Of a DNA stretch of 64,000 nt, positions 43,423 to 57,065 are shown piece by piece (positions within the stretch are counted from its first letter, which is position 1; the number at the start of each line of letters is the position of its first letter). The DNA is from Agapanthus africanus (Eukaryota; Streptophyta; Magnoliopsida; Asparagales; Amaryllidaceae). The notes beneath the pieces are model-generated. The model ran no database searches. It was not told where the DNA came from and worked only from the letters and a program-made list of their open reading frames with translations. The DNA is taken from the NCBI GenBank assembly GCA_030015575.1, contig JASDDO010000016.1, positions 454,784,141 through 454,848,140 on the forward strand, given 5' to 3'. Both the position numbers and the translations under genes were made by a program.

Positions 43423-45628
43423 TGTAGGGTTCCTAGGCACCCTAGTGAGGTCTCACAAGTGATCAAACATGCACAAATCAAATTTTACGGGTGCCTACAA
43501 ACCCTAATACGGATCGTTTACTAGATATCTAGGCGAAGCAAGCAAGTAAACGGAAATATAGCTAAAGGAAAGGGGCTACAACCTTTGTAGATCCGTTCCA
43601 CCACCTCCTAAGCTCTGTGATGAAGTCCCCTCGCTGTCCAAATCATATCTTGGGCTCTAGCGTCGGCTTCATCGGAGAAAAACGGGCTAGGTCATCGACG
43701 ACGATGCCGAAGATGATCTACGTCGAGGCATCGCAAGATCAAGCTCCAACTTCACCAAGTCAAGAAAACTTGTGAAGGAAACACCCTATACTACTTGGCA
43801 AGAGGTAGAGGATGAAGAAATAGGAAGTGGGTAGACTTTAGATTTGGATTTCACACACTTTTTCATCAATCACCATTGATATAGCAAGCTTTCTTCTCAT
43901 GGAGGAAGAAGAAGAAGATGAAGAAAAGAATATGATAAGTATTAAGTAAATGATAAATAAATCAATACTTATCATTTACTAACCCTTGGTTAGTTGTAGA
44001 GAATGGACCATGGTTAACTTGAATGGTTAGGGTTAAGGATGAGACAAGAATGGTGGACTAATTCAAAGCTTCAAGAATTTTCAACTAGCAAACAAAATTA
44101 GCAACCATTCTTTTCTCATCTTTATCCAAAATAAATAAATAAATAAATAAGGAAAAAGAAAACCCTAATCATAATCTTAACCATGGTCTAATTCTTTACA
44201 CTAACCCTAGCTTGCATGTATCATCAAACATGATACAGTCATGTGCACAAAATATATCACATATGCAATGTGCACAAACCAAGTGAGTAAATCCATTTAA
44301 AGTGAACCAATACTAGTTAATGCAAAGTAATATATCAAATATATAATTATACATTAAATCATTAAATCAACACTTGATTCAATGATCCGGTCATGTCGCA
44401 TATAACCGGCTAGTATCCAATGTATCGGCTTATCGAATCAATCCTTGATTCGATAACTAGGTTATATCGCATACAACCATTCGAACATTCATCATGAGAA
44501 TGAAATACGGTATCATATACACGCATTATTCTCGGTCCCGCACATATCTCATATGCGCTCCTATTTCGTTTCGCTTGAGCCAGGAAACCTCTGTGTAGGA
44601 CTCTAAAGACTCGTCAATACGCCGGTAGCGGATGATGATCATATCAAGCACCCACAAGCCGCAAGCGGTCTGCTAAACGTAACGGCCACCCGGGTATTGA
44701 GCGATCAGAAGATCGACGAGCAAGCCCGCTCACACTCCTGTGAATCCAACCAGTAACACTTACCGTACAGTCCGGTCTGTTAGTCTGATATGTCGCATAT
44801 CTCGCCTAGGGGTGGTAAACGTCAGACCCCAATACCTCGATAAGTCATGCCGACTTGAGGTCCATAACATTCGTGAAACTACTGATAACTCTTACCAGTA
44901 TATCACTGCAACCCTGGCCAGGGATTTCCTATTATGGCCAAGCGAGCATAGCACAACATCAACCCCCAATACCGGGAGAGACGAATCCCCTCCTATCGCT
45001 CATTGCCTCCATGTGAATCGGGACTGTACCCAAAAGCCACCTGTTTGCACGACTCAGTAGAGCCGTGGTAGGGTGGAAATCAAAGCACAGTGGGAGACAC
45101 ACAAGACTCTATGACGATCTCGGGTCAACAGACTAAGCTGTACCAGTGTCACCAGAGAACTGCCATCTGACGTGAGGTATAATACCATCTGGGAGTTCTC
45201 GGCGAGTCCGTTCAGTGTACCCAGTCTCTACTGAGCACCCGCATACCATCTACGATGTCAAACACCAATGGATATGGGATCATCCATCGCCCATCACATG
45301 TGTCGAGAAGATATACGCTAGTCTACTCTGGAATATCGATGCCCCGTCTCGATATTCCCTCGACTAGGAACATTTCAAGGATGTACTCATGGACTATCCA
45401 GGCCCCGCTAGTATGATCTGCATCATAGTCCTGGAAGTCGAGTACACATCCTAAGGGCTTTATCAACATGTAACAGAGAGACGAAAAGTATACACGTTAA
45501 GATAAAGAGCAACCAGATAGCGTACTATCATGTCGAGCAAGAAAATCCTTCCTATATATGTCCCAGCATCCATTACAATATGCATCCAATGTACAGTAAT
45601 GGCCTCTAGGGCATACATATAACTAACA
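43423..45628 (-). repeat. Left (3') LTR of copia-A3 (2206 bp)
   Basis: The + strand runs TGTAGGGTTCC to ATAACTAACA. It is followed by ATCTCCCACTTGCACT, the reversed polypurine tract (45629-45644). Confidence 0.93.
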
Positions 45629-45644
45629 ATCTCCCACTTGCACT

Positions 45645-48440
45645 AGGGCCATCTGTAGCAGTGGTTGCAGTATCACATACTCAACCATCCCCTAAAAGTC
45701 TCTCTTTGGGAAAAAGGCCTTCGTGAGTGGATCCGCCGTGTTGACCTCTGAGTCTACTCTCCTTAACCTCGATCACCCCGGAGATCAACTATCTCCATGA
45801 TCAGGTGATGCTTCCTCAGAATTTGTCTGGGTCACTGATGGGACCAGGGTTCCAGGGCCAAAGCCACACTCCCATTGTCATACAATGGCAGGAACCTAGT
45901 TCATCTTATGAACCAATATACACCCAAACTTCCTCTTTGGTAGTATCTTCAATAGCGATGTTACCAGCCTTTATCATCTAGTTTGCCACGGTATCTAGCT
46001 TGGAACTCTTCCAACATACCGTCCCTTTACTGAGGGTAAAGACAGTGCCTGTGACTGACATTCAGTCGTCTTTATCACCCTGGAACACTTCCAGTGATTC
46101 TCCCCAGGATCGATTGATACAATCTCACTATACCTAGTGAGAACCCTAATATCCCTTTAGATCTATCTCATAGGTCCAAATCTCAGGATTTAAGAGGTGT
46201 CATCTATATCCTATTTGGAGAATCTTTGTGATAATAGGAGATTGATCGATCGTAGTATAGGAAACTCTTTTCCTATCAAGAGTATGTTGTCTACGTACAA
46301 TACGAAGATCACCACCATACTCCCTACTACCTTCTTGTTTATACAAGGTTCATCTACCATTTTGATGATGTCAACTTCTTTGACCGCTTCATCAAAACAG
46401 ATGTTCCAACTCCGCGATGCCTGCTTTATCCTATAAAGCATCTTGCACACGTTTCCGCTGCTCCCACTGTCTACGAAGCCCTCTGGCTGTGTACTTATAG
46501 ACACTCTCTTCTAAACATCATTTAGAAAAGCTGTCATGACACCCAACCACCAGATATCGTAGTCATGGTATGTAGCCGTGGCAAGTAGGATCTGGATGGA
46601 CTTAAGCATAGCTACTTAGAAAAGGTTTCATCATCATCCACACCTGGTCAATGATGTAGACCTTTAACAAGTCTAGTTTTGAAAGTCTCAACTCTTCCAT
46701 GTACACCAAGTAATCTTCTCAAGATATACTTGCTCCTGATGGGGATTTAACCCTTCAGATATAGCAACCAAAGTCCATACTTTGTTGGTGTATATGGATT
46801 CCATCTCAGATCACTAAGCATCCAGCCATTCTTACAGAGTCTTACTCCTGATGGCCAGCTCGAAACTAGTTGGGTCATCATCTCATGATGCAGTCCTTGC
46901 TCCCACTGTCATAGAGAAACCGAAGTATCTCTCAGGTGGGTGAGGAACCCTACTAGATCGGCGGAGAGGCTGAGGTTCGTCGGAAACTATTGAATCCTTT
47001 GGTTCTGTCAAATCATTAGCAGTTTTGTACAGCTGGAACCTTTCCAGTTCTACAGAACTGATCTTACCTCGATCTTGTCCGGATTTTGCTTTTGACATAG
47101 GACGGACAATCCTAAATCTTAACTTACTTAAGATATAGGATCTTCCCATACCATATCTTATATGGAGTGGTAGGCACTGATTTGATTTGAACCTAATTCA
47201 ATAGGTATGCAGCTTCTCAAGCGCATAACTCCTAAAAAGGAAATAGGCAACTCAGTAGTACTCATCATAGAGCACACCTTATCATATAGGGTGTGATTGC
47301 TCTGCCCCGATATACCATCGTGCTATGGTTTATACGGAGGAGTAATGCTGAGAGAGAATCTCATTTTCTTTTAGAATAGTCCAGGAATGCTATGCACAAG
47401 TATTCTCCTCCCTGATCTCATCATAGGACATAACACTTATACCCGTATTTTGGTTCTCTACTTCCTACTTATATTCTGTGAATACCTCAAAAGGTTCGGA
47501 CTTATATTTCAACATGAATATATGACTGAATCTTGAGAGATCATCAGAGAACATAATGAAGTATAAAGAACCAGTCCTGGCATGTGTAGACAGGAGACTT
47601 TACATACATCATCATGTATCAGTCCCAAGAGTTTACCAACTCTTCCTCTGTTTCCAATAAACAGAGCTATGGTCATCTTATCTTTGTGACATGACTGGCA
47701 AGTTTCACAAGATGTAAATTCAAACTGATTTAAATATACATCTAAATGTAACTTCAGCCAGTCGGGTCGCATTGATATGACCTAGTCTACAATGCCTCAA
47801 GAAGGATTCGTTCATTTCTGAACTCTTCCTCTTGTGTGTGTTCTGTATACTAGGAACTGGAGTTTGATTTAGAACTTCAATGCTTTTAGATAACGTGCCT
47901 GAATCGATCAACTTTTGATATAGGAAATGTTCAAAACATTATCCATCAATACAAAATTATATCCTTTCTTTAGTAATAAAGAGACTGATATGATTTTGTA
48001 TATCAGGTTCGGTATCTAATAGCATTTGTTCAGAATCAATGTATTCGTAATACAGGGTGACAGTGACCAACAGACTTGGCTGCAACACTTGCCCCGTTTT
48101 CTGTCTCATGAAACTTATCACCCGTTCTCAGTTTTTCTACCTTTTTGTAGCCCTATGTAACAGATTACATATCTGGGATCCTGATCCGGTATCATATACC
48201 CAGGATGCAGAGGATACTGAGAAACAGTTCTTTGTAATGAACACACCCGAAGGAGATGCATCATATGCACTTTCTTCGTTTGGGCAGCATAGGAATTCTG
48301 GTATTCCCTATTTCCTGCTCTGTCTTATAACAATTATAAGTTGGAGCGGGACCAACGTTCCCCAGCTCAGTATAACAAGCGGGTTCAGTCAATACATCCG
48401 TATTATTATCTTGATTAAGGCGTGATATGGTCGCTACCAG
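45645..48440 (-). pseudogene. Copia-A3 degraded pol region
   Basis: Remnants lie in copia order from right to left: protease DTGSGSQIC (about 48170-48200), GAG-pre-integrase RHCRLGHINATRL (about 47770-47810), integrase CQSCHKDKM (about 47690), and the RT piece with LYVDNILLIGKEFP and QASRSWNICFDEAV (about 46270-46430). There is no Gag or CCHC domain. It is broken many times over, and most of the damage is shared with A2. Confidence 0.8.
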
Positions 48441-51400
48441 GAGAGAGAGAGAGAAGAAAACACTCTGCGTGCGCTCTAGCAAGATCAGATTGGTTATATA
48501 TTTTATCTAATCAGGATGGCTCCCACTGTTTTTATCAAATCTTCCTTCAAACCTTAAAAGGAAAGACTAGCCGGGATTAATTACACTCTACAAGTTCGCC
48601 AATCTTTCAGCCAGGCCAGTGTCGGTACTTTGAGGGAGGTTCCACGTGCTTTCACACGGACCTAATTACAGTAAACCTCGTTTTCCCAGAGGCGTAACCC
48701 CGTTGACACCTTTCTAGACACCTACTTGATCGGCTAATTGTAAAGTGCAAAACTCTCCCAGGAGTAACAATTACTCGCAGTGGGTATCGGGATCCAACTA
48801 TCACATAGAAGGTATGCAATCTCATTGCAAGTTTCAACACTTGAAACTCCCGATAAAGGTTTTTACCCCTAGCACCTATGACCTTAACTATGGTCAACAA
48901 ATCATAAGTACTAGTCAAGTTCTACTCGTCATTTCGTGATTAATTAGACCCACCCACATGACCCTTAACTAAGGTCAACAAAGTCACGCGACTGTCCTAA
49001 CTAATCGCATCATATGCGGTGTAGGAAGACATCACTTAGCTACCGTACACTGTGCCTTGACTATGGTCAACAAACACAGCACGAATACTAAGTACTCTAC
49101 TTCCTAAAATGACGGAGGGTTGCGAATGGTTTTTGTGAAAACCTTTAACGCTTTGAACTTGATCTCGTTGCGGAATCAAATGGTTTTTAAATGGAATGTT
49201 TTTGAGGCTTTTCTAGTTTTGCTAAAGGGGTCACTCCCGGTGAAGGGATCGTCGGCCCTTTCCTCGTCGAATGAGGTGCGGGATATATCATATATATCAC
49301 TGTGCAAAGCAGAAACTATAGAAGCGATCAAATACAAACCGAGTGTGTAGCATCTGCCAATTATTGCTAAAGGAGTCACTCCCGGTGAAAGGATCTCGGT
49401 CCTTTCCTCATCGAATAAGGTGCAGGATGTTCTATAATGAACACCACAATGCAAAGCAAGAACTGTAGCTACCTGTTTTATTTTGAAATTCGATTCCACA
49501 ACATCAATTAGGTTTATTTTTCTTTCATTAATCTCATTAATGAATATCCCATCATTTAAATCCACCTAAACATCACAGATATATATAACGTACGCTTATG
49601 CCATCCGCATTCGCCTCGATGTCCCGTCTACACCGTTAGGTTAGGTAACTAACGCCAGAGCGAGGCAGGGCTAGCGCGGGTGTAAAACATAAGCAACGTC
49701 TATATAATATATCATATATACTATATATAATACCTGTCACAGAACATCACATGATCACAGATAAATCACAGCAGAAGAAACATATGAAATATTGGATATA
49801 CTAGGACGTCCGTGTTTTCAATACGAGCCAGTATAAAACACGGATTCCACGGTCGTGATGAATAGCCAATCCCACACCCCTAGACCCCTACGAGAGCGGC
49901 AAGCAACCCTACCAATTCTAGGGTTAGGAGACCCGGACTCGACTCCTCGAGTTGGTCTCCCATTGGACCCCAGAACCCGGTTACTTGTGCTCCCCTCCTT
50001 GGGTCTATCCTAGAGCAGAAAAGTAAATAATATACATCAACGGTGACAACTTCCGCAACCTGGAAGTGCCCCAATAAAAGAATATTACATACAAGTTTTT
50101 TACATGAATGAAAATGAAAAACACTCATCTCACATAAAAACCCCCGGCTATTCAAACACGACGATCCAATATAACATATCCAGCAACACATAACATCACA
50201 TGTCATCAACGTAAGTAAATATGCGCATCCCAATTGTCGTTGACATATAGCAACGAAACCGGCGATATCACATATTACACTTACGGTCACAGAAAAGAAA
50301 GTGTAAAACTACAACAGTTGGAATCCGCAACCTCCTCAGACATCGCATGCCTGACCAAATGAATTACTTAGACATCGCATGCCTAACAATTATAAACCCC
50401 GCATTTTAGTCTCATTATCGAAAACTCTTTTCAATATCAAGTCGGGCAATTCAACAAGATTCCCGACATTCTGATCGAATGCTCGTCGCAAACTTTAGTA
50501 GGCGGCCGCACCCCCGATACCGTCGACGAAGTGCACCAAGACGGAACACCGCTGCCGCGAGCACCCGAACGGATGCTTTCGGCGACGGGGTTCTCCTACA
50601 GTCACTTGGTCGGGGCTATGGAGTGAGGCTGTCTATTAAGTTTACCCGGCGAGTATCCGCGTACACTACGTGATTGCGACGGACTTTTGATCACATCAAA
50701 ATTCCGTGGCAACCGATCAAGTGAGACTAAACTGCTATGTTTATAATATTCATTCCGTTATCTCATAACTATTTGTGAATTCCAATTATTGTATCCCATT
50801 CCAGATAATTAGAAAATGTTAAACTTTCCGATTGAACATTCGAACACCCAAGTTTTCCCGATACAGATCAACTCTTGAAATAAGTCTAACAACATTCAGT
50901 TCGTGCCTCAGTACCAACGGTCCAGCCGTAGAAGGGTCAAGCCAACGCCTCACATGTGGCACGCCGTACTGCCCCAAACCCGAAGGTTCAAAGGGCAGTT
51001 CAAGACGGTCACATAATCGAGTTAAGGTTTGTTGTCTTCTAGAGGGTCCATCGCGTTACTTGCACTACTTAGAACGTCGTTAAACTACGGAAAGATCCAA
51101 CACTTGGAAATTTCCCGGTAGGGGAAAAGTTGGGTATTTATATCCGGTCGAACTTTTTAACATATTCTAAAAATTATCCGGAAAGCCACACTGACAAAAT
51201 TAGACAATCCGATCGATACACTTAGTTCCTAATACAACCCAGAAAATAAAACTCTGGAATAAATATTAAAATATCCCCAGGAAAACCAGCACTTCATACT
51301 AAGAATTACTGTGCAAATTGGATGCACAAAGCGACAAAAGGGCCGCGGATCCGCCGCATGAGCCTCCTGTAGGGCCGCGGATCCGCGCCGCCTTTGTGGA

Positions 51401-51573
51401 ATCAGGACCACGAATTTTATAGTATGTCTTAGATCTTCCTGCTGATTTTTCTGAATATTTTTAATCTCGAAAAAACCACATTTTACAGAAATGTCCAGAG
51501 AGCATTTTCAAAGTCGGGTTTTGGGTCGATCGGACTTCTGATTCCGTCGGGACTTCGCCTAAGGCTCTAGCTA
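48441..51573 (-). other. Copia-A3 untranslated leader
   Basis: About 3.1 kb homologous to the A1 leader. Features include small stem-loops at 48876-48908 and 49050-49079 (outer stems TATGA/TCATA and CTGTG/CACAG; loop TATG on the + strand), the direct duplication (49218-49470) and the GC-rich stem-loop (51341-51390). No convincing gene. Confidence 0.72.
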
Positions 51574-51574
51574 G

Positions 51575-51586
51575 GCTCTGATACCA
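51575..51586 (-). promoter_or_regulatory. Primer binding site of copia-A3
   Basis: GCTCTGATACCA on the + strand (TGGTATCAGAGC on the element strand) next to the right LTR. Confidence 0.92.
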
Positions 51587-51587
51587 C

Positions 51588-53794
51588 TGTAGGGTTCCTA
51601 GGCACCCTAGTGAGGTCTCACAAGTGATCAAACATGCACAAATCAAATTTTACGGGTGCCTACAAACCCTAATACGGATCGTTTACTAGATATCTAGGCG
51701 AAGCAAGCAAGTAAACGGAAATATAGCTAAAGGAAAGGGGCTACAACCTTTGTAGATCCGTTCCACCACCTCCTAAGCTCCGTGATGAAGTCCCCTCGCT
51801 GTCCAAATCATATCTTGGGCTCTAGCATCGGCTTCATCGGAGAAAAACGGGCTAGGTCATCGACGACGATGCCGAAGATGATCTACGTCGAGGCATCGCA
51901 AGATCAAGCTCCAACTTCACCAAGTCAAGAAAACTTGTGAAGGAAATACGCTATACTACTTGGCAAGAGGTAGAGGATGAAGAAATAGGAAGTGGGTAGA
52001 CTTTAGATTTGGATTTCACATACTTTTTCATCAATCACCATTGATGTAGCAAGCTTTCTTCTCATGGAGGAAGAAGAAGAAGATGAAGAAAAGAATATGA
52101 TAAGTATTAAGTAAATGATAAATAAATCAATATTTATCATTTACTAACCCTTGGTTAGTTGTAGAGAATGGACCATGGTTAACTTGAATGGTTAGGGTTA
52201 AGGATGAGACAAGAATGGTGGACTAATTCAAAGCTTCAAGAATTTTCAACTAGCAAACAAAATTAGCAACCATTCTTTTCTCATCTTTATCCAAAATAAA
52301 TAAATAAATAAATAAGGAAAAAGAAAACCCTAATCATAATCTTAACCATGGTCTAATTCTTTACACTAACCCTAGCTTGCATGTATCATCAAACATGATA
52401 CAGTCATGTGCACAAAATATATCACATATGCAATGTGCACAAACCAAGTGAGTAAATCCATTTAAAGTGAACCAATACTAGTTAATGCAAAGTAATATAT
52501 CAAATATATAATTATACATTAAATCATTAAATCAACACTTGATTCAATGATCCGGTCATGTCGCATATAACCGGCTAGTATCCAATGTATCGGCTTATCG
52601 AATCAATCCTTGATTCGATAACTAGGTTATATCGCATACAACCATTCGACACATTCATCGCGAGAATGAAATACGGTATCACATACACGCATTATTCTCG
52701 GTCCCGCACATATCTCATATGCGCTCCTATTTCGTTTCGCTTGAGCCAGGAAACCTCTGTATAGGACTCTAAAGACTCGTCAATACGCCGGTAGCGGATG
52801 ATGATCATATCAAGCACCCACAAGCCGCAAGCGGTCTGCTAAACGTAACGGCCACCCGGGTATTGAGCGATCAGAAGATCGACGAGCAAGCCCGCTCACA
52901 CTCCTGTGAATCCAACCAGTAACACTTACCGTACAGTCCGGTCTGTTCGTCTGATATGTCGCATATCTCGCCTAGGGGTGGTAAACGTCAGACCCCAATA
53001 GCTCGATAAGTCATGCCGACTTGAGGTCCATAACATTCATGAAACTACTGATAACTCTTACCAGTATATCACTGCAACCCTGGCCAGGGATTTCCTGTTA
53101 TGGCCAGTCGAGCATAGCACAACATCAACCCCCAATACCGGGAGAGACGAATCCCCTCCTATCGCTCATTGCCTCCATGTGAATCGGGACTGTACCCAAA
53201 AACCACTTGTTTGCACGACTCAGTAGAGCCGTGGTAGGGTGGAAATCAAAGCATAGTGGGAGACACACAAGACTCTATGACGATCTCGGGTCAACAGACT
53301 AAGCTGTACCAGTGTCGCCAGAGAACTGCCATCTGACGTGAGGTATAATACCATCTGGGAGTTCTCGGCGAGTCCGTTCAGTGTACCCAGTCTCTACTGA
53401 GCACCCGCATACCATCTACGATGTCAAACACCAATGGATATGGGATCATCCATCGCCCATCGCATGGGTCGAGAAGATATACGCTAGTCTACTCTGGAAT
53501 ATCGATGCCCCGTCTCGATATTCCCTCGACTAGGAACATTTCAAGGATGTACTCATGGACTATCCAGGCCCCGCTAGTATGATCTGCGTCATAGTCCTGG
53601 AAGTCGAGTACACATCCTAAGGGCTTTATCAACATGTAACAGAGAGACGAAAAGTATACACGTTAAGATAAAGAGCAACCAGATATCGTACTATCATGTC
53701 GAGCAAGAAAGTCCTTCCTATATATGTCCCAGCATCCATTACAATATGCATCCAATGTACAGTAATGGCCTCTAGGGCATACATATAACTAACA
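51588..53794 (-). repeat. Right (5') LTR of copia-A3 (2207 bp)
   Basis: Near-identical to 43423-45628, with about 25 differences by eye. The right edge is fixed by the CAGAC target copy. Confidence 0.93.
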
Positions 53795-53799
53795 CAGAC

Positions 53800-54294
53800 T
53801 ACTCTGTACCAGTGTCACCAGAGAACTGCCATCTGACGTAAGGTATAATACCATCTGGGAGTTCTCGGCGAGTCCGTCCAGTGTACCCAGTCTCCACTGA
53901 GCACCCGTATATCATCTCCGATGTCAAACACCAATGGATATGTGATCATCCATCGCCCATCTGTATGGGTCGAGAAGGTATACGCTAGTCTACTCTGGTA
54001 TATCGATGCCCCGTCTCGATATACCCACGACTAGGGACCTTGAAGGATGTACTTATGGACTACCATGTCCCCACTAGTATGATCCGCATCATAGTCCAGG
54101 TAGTCAAGTACACATCCTAAGGGCTTTACCAACATGTAACAGAGAGACAATCAGTGTACACGTTAAGGTAAAGATCAACCAGATAGCATACTATCATATC
54201 GAGCAAGAAAGTCCTCCCTATATATGTCCAAGCATCCACTACAATATACATCCTATGTATAGTAATGGCCTCTAGGGCATACATATAACTAACA
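53800..54294 (-). repeat. Left (3') LTR of copia-A2, second part
   Basis: It continues the A2 LTR after the A3 insertion and ends ATAACTAACA before a polypurine tract (from 54295). Together with 41730-43422 it makes 2188 bp. Confidence 0.92.
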
Positions 54295-57065
54295 ATCTCC
54301 CACTAGGGTCATCTGATAGCAGTGGTTGTAGTATCTCATACTCAACCATCCCATAAAAGTCTCTCTCTGGGAAAAAGGCCTTTGTGAGTGGATCCGCCGT
54401 GTTGTCCTCTGAGTCAACTCTCATAACCTTGATCACCCTGGAGATCAACTATCTCCATGATCAGGTGATACTGCCTTAGAATATGTCTGGATCACTGATG
54501 GGATGGACGTTCCTTGGCATAAGCCACAACTCCATTGTCACACAATGGGAGGAACTAAGTTCATCTCATGAACAAATATACATCCAGACTTCCTCTTTGG
54601 TAGCATCTCAAATAGCGATGTATCCAGCCTTTATCGTCTAGTATGCCACGGTATCTAGCTTGGAACTCTTCCAACATACCGTCCCTTTACTGAGGGTAAA
54701 GATAATGCCTGTGACTGACTTTCAGTCGTCCTTATCACCCTGAAACCCTTCCAGTGATTCTCCCCAGGATCGATTGATACCATCTCACTACAACTAGTGA
54801 GAATCCTAACATCCAATTAGATCTATCTCATAGATCCAAAACCCAGGATTTAGGAGGTATCACTCTGATCCTGTATGGAGAATCATTTTGATAAGTGGAG
54901 ATTGACCGAGCGTAGCATAGGAAACTCCTTCCCTATCAAGAGTATGTCATCCACGTACTCTACGAGGAACATCACCATACCCCCTACTACCTTTTTGTAT
55001 ATACAAGGTTCATCTACCATTTTGATGATGTCAAACTGTTTGACTACTACATCAAAACAGATGTTCCAACTCCGCGATACCTGCTTTATCATATAAAGTA
55101 TCTTGTATACGTTTCCGCTGCTCCCACTGTCTACGAAGCCATCTGGCTGTGTACTTATAGACGTTCTCTTCTAAAACATCATTTAGAAAAGCAGTCATGG
55201 CACCCAACCGCCAGATATCGTAGTCATGGTATGTAGCCGTGGAAAGTAGGATCTGGATGGACTTAAGCATAGCCACTTGAAAAGGTTTCATCATTATCCA
55301 TGCCTGGTCGATGACGAAAAGCTTTAACAAGTCTAGCTTTGAAAGTCTCAACTTTTCCATCTACACCAAGTAATCTTCTCAAGATATACTTGCTCCTGAT
55401 GGGGATTTAACCCTTCAGATATAGCATCCAAAGTCCATACTTTGTTGGTGTACATGGATTCCATCTCAGATCGCTAAGCATCCAGCCATTCTTACAGAGT
55501 CCCTACTCTCGATGGCCTGCTCGAAGCTAGTTGGGTCATCATCTTATGATGCAATCCTCGCTCCCACTGTCATAGAGTAACCGTAGTATCTCTCAGGTGG
55601 GTGAGGAACCCTACTAGATCGGTGGAGAGGCTGAGGTTCATCGGTAACTATTGAATCCTTTGGTTTTATCAAATCATCTGCTGTATTTTGTATAGCTGGA
55701 ACATTTCCAGTTGTACATAACAGATCTTGCCTCGAGCTTGTCCCGATTTTGCTTTTAGACATAGGCCGGACAACCCCAAATCTTAACTAGCTTAAGACAT
55801 GGGCTCTTCCCATTCCATATCACATATGAAGTGGTAAGCAACTGATTTGATTTGAACCCTATTCAATAGGTGTGCAGCTTCTCAAGCGCATAACTCCCAA
55901 AAGGAAACAGGTAACTCAGTAGTACTCATCATAGAGCAAACCTTATCACATAGGGTATGATTGCTCCGTCCCGATATACCATCGTGCTATGGTGTATACG
56001 GAGGAGTAATGCTGAGAGAGAATCTCATTCTCCTTTAGAAAAGTCCAAGAATTTCGCGCTCAAGTATTCTCCTCCTTGATCTCATCAAAGGACATAATAC
56101 TTATACCCGTATTGGTTCTCTACTTCTTGCTTATATTCTGTGAATATCTCAAAAGGTTCGGACTTGTGTTTCAACAGGAACATAGGTCTGAATCTCGAAA
56201 GATCATCAGAGAATGTAATGAAGTATAAGGAACCGGTCTTGGCAAGTGTAGACAGGGGACCTACATACATCAACATGTATCATCCCAAGAGTTTACTAAC
56301 TCTTTCTCTGCTTCCAGTAAACAGAGCTATGGTCATCGTATCTTTGTGACATGACTGGCAAGTTTCATAAGATGTAAATTCAAACAGATTTAAATATGCA
56401 TCTAAATGTAACTTCAGCTAGTCAGGTCGCATTGATATGACCTAGTCTACAATGCCTCAAGAAGAATTTGTTCATTTCTGAACTCATCCTCCTCTGTGTG
56501 TTCTGTATACTAAGAACTGTATTTTGATTTAGAACATCAATGCTTTTAGATAACGTGCCTGAACCGATCAACTTTTGATATAGGAAATGTTCAAAACATT
56601 ATCCATCTATACAAAATTTTATCATTTCTTTACTAATAAAGAGATTGATATGATTTTGTATATCAGGTTCGGTATCTAATAACATTCGTTCAGAATCAAG
56701 TATTGGTCATACAGGGTGACAGTGACCAACAGACTTGGCTGCAACACTTGCCCCGTTCTCTGTCTCATGAAACTTATCACCCGTTCTCAGTTTTTCTACC
56801 TTTTTGTAGCCCTATGTAACAGATTACATATCTGGGATCCTGATCCGGTATCATATACCCAGGATGCGGAGGATACTGAGAAACAGTTCTCTGTAATGAA
56901 CACACCGGAAGATGATGCATCAGCATGCACTCTCTTCGTTTGGGCGGCACGGGAAATCTGGTATTCCCCAATTTCCTGCTCTGTCTTATAACAATTATAA
57001 GTTGGAGCGGGACCAACGTTCCCCAGCTCAGTATAACAAGCGGGTTCGGTCAATATCCGTATTAT
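54295..57065 (-). pseudogene. Copia-A2 degraded pol region
   Basis: From right to left: protease DTGSGSQIC (about 56840-56870), integrase remnant YFITFSDDLSRF (about 56200), and the RT piece with EYVDDILLIGKEFPML and SRSWNICFDVVV (about 54915-55075). No Gag or CCHC domain. It is broken many times over and is close to the A3 copy throughout. Confidence 0.8.

Larger units (their letters stand above)
43423..53794 (-). mobile_element. Copia-A3: family A element inserted in the copia-A2 LTR
   Basis: CAGAC flanks it (43418-43422 and 53795-53799). LTRs 43423-45628 and 51588-53794 differ at about 25 of 2207 sites (about 1.1%), or roughly 0.4 million years, the youngest insertion in the window. It is 10.4 kb in one piece. 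It is broken, with many breaks in pol and no gag. Confidence 0.94.
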
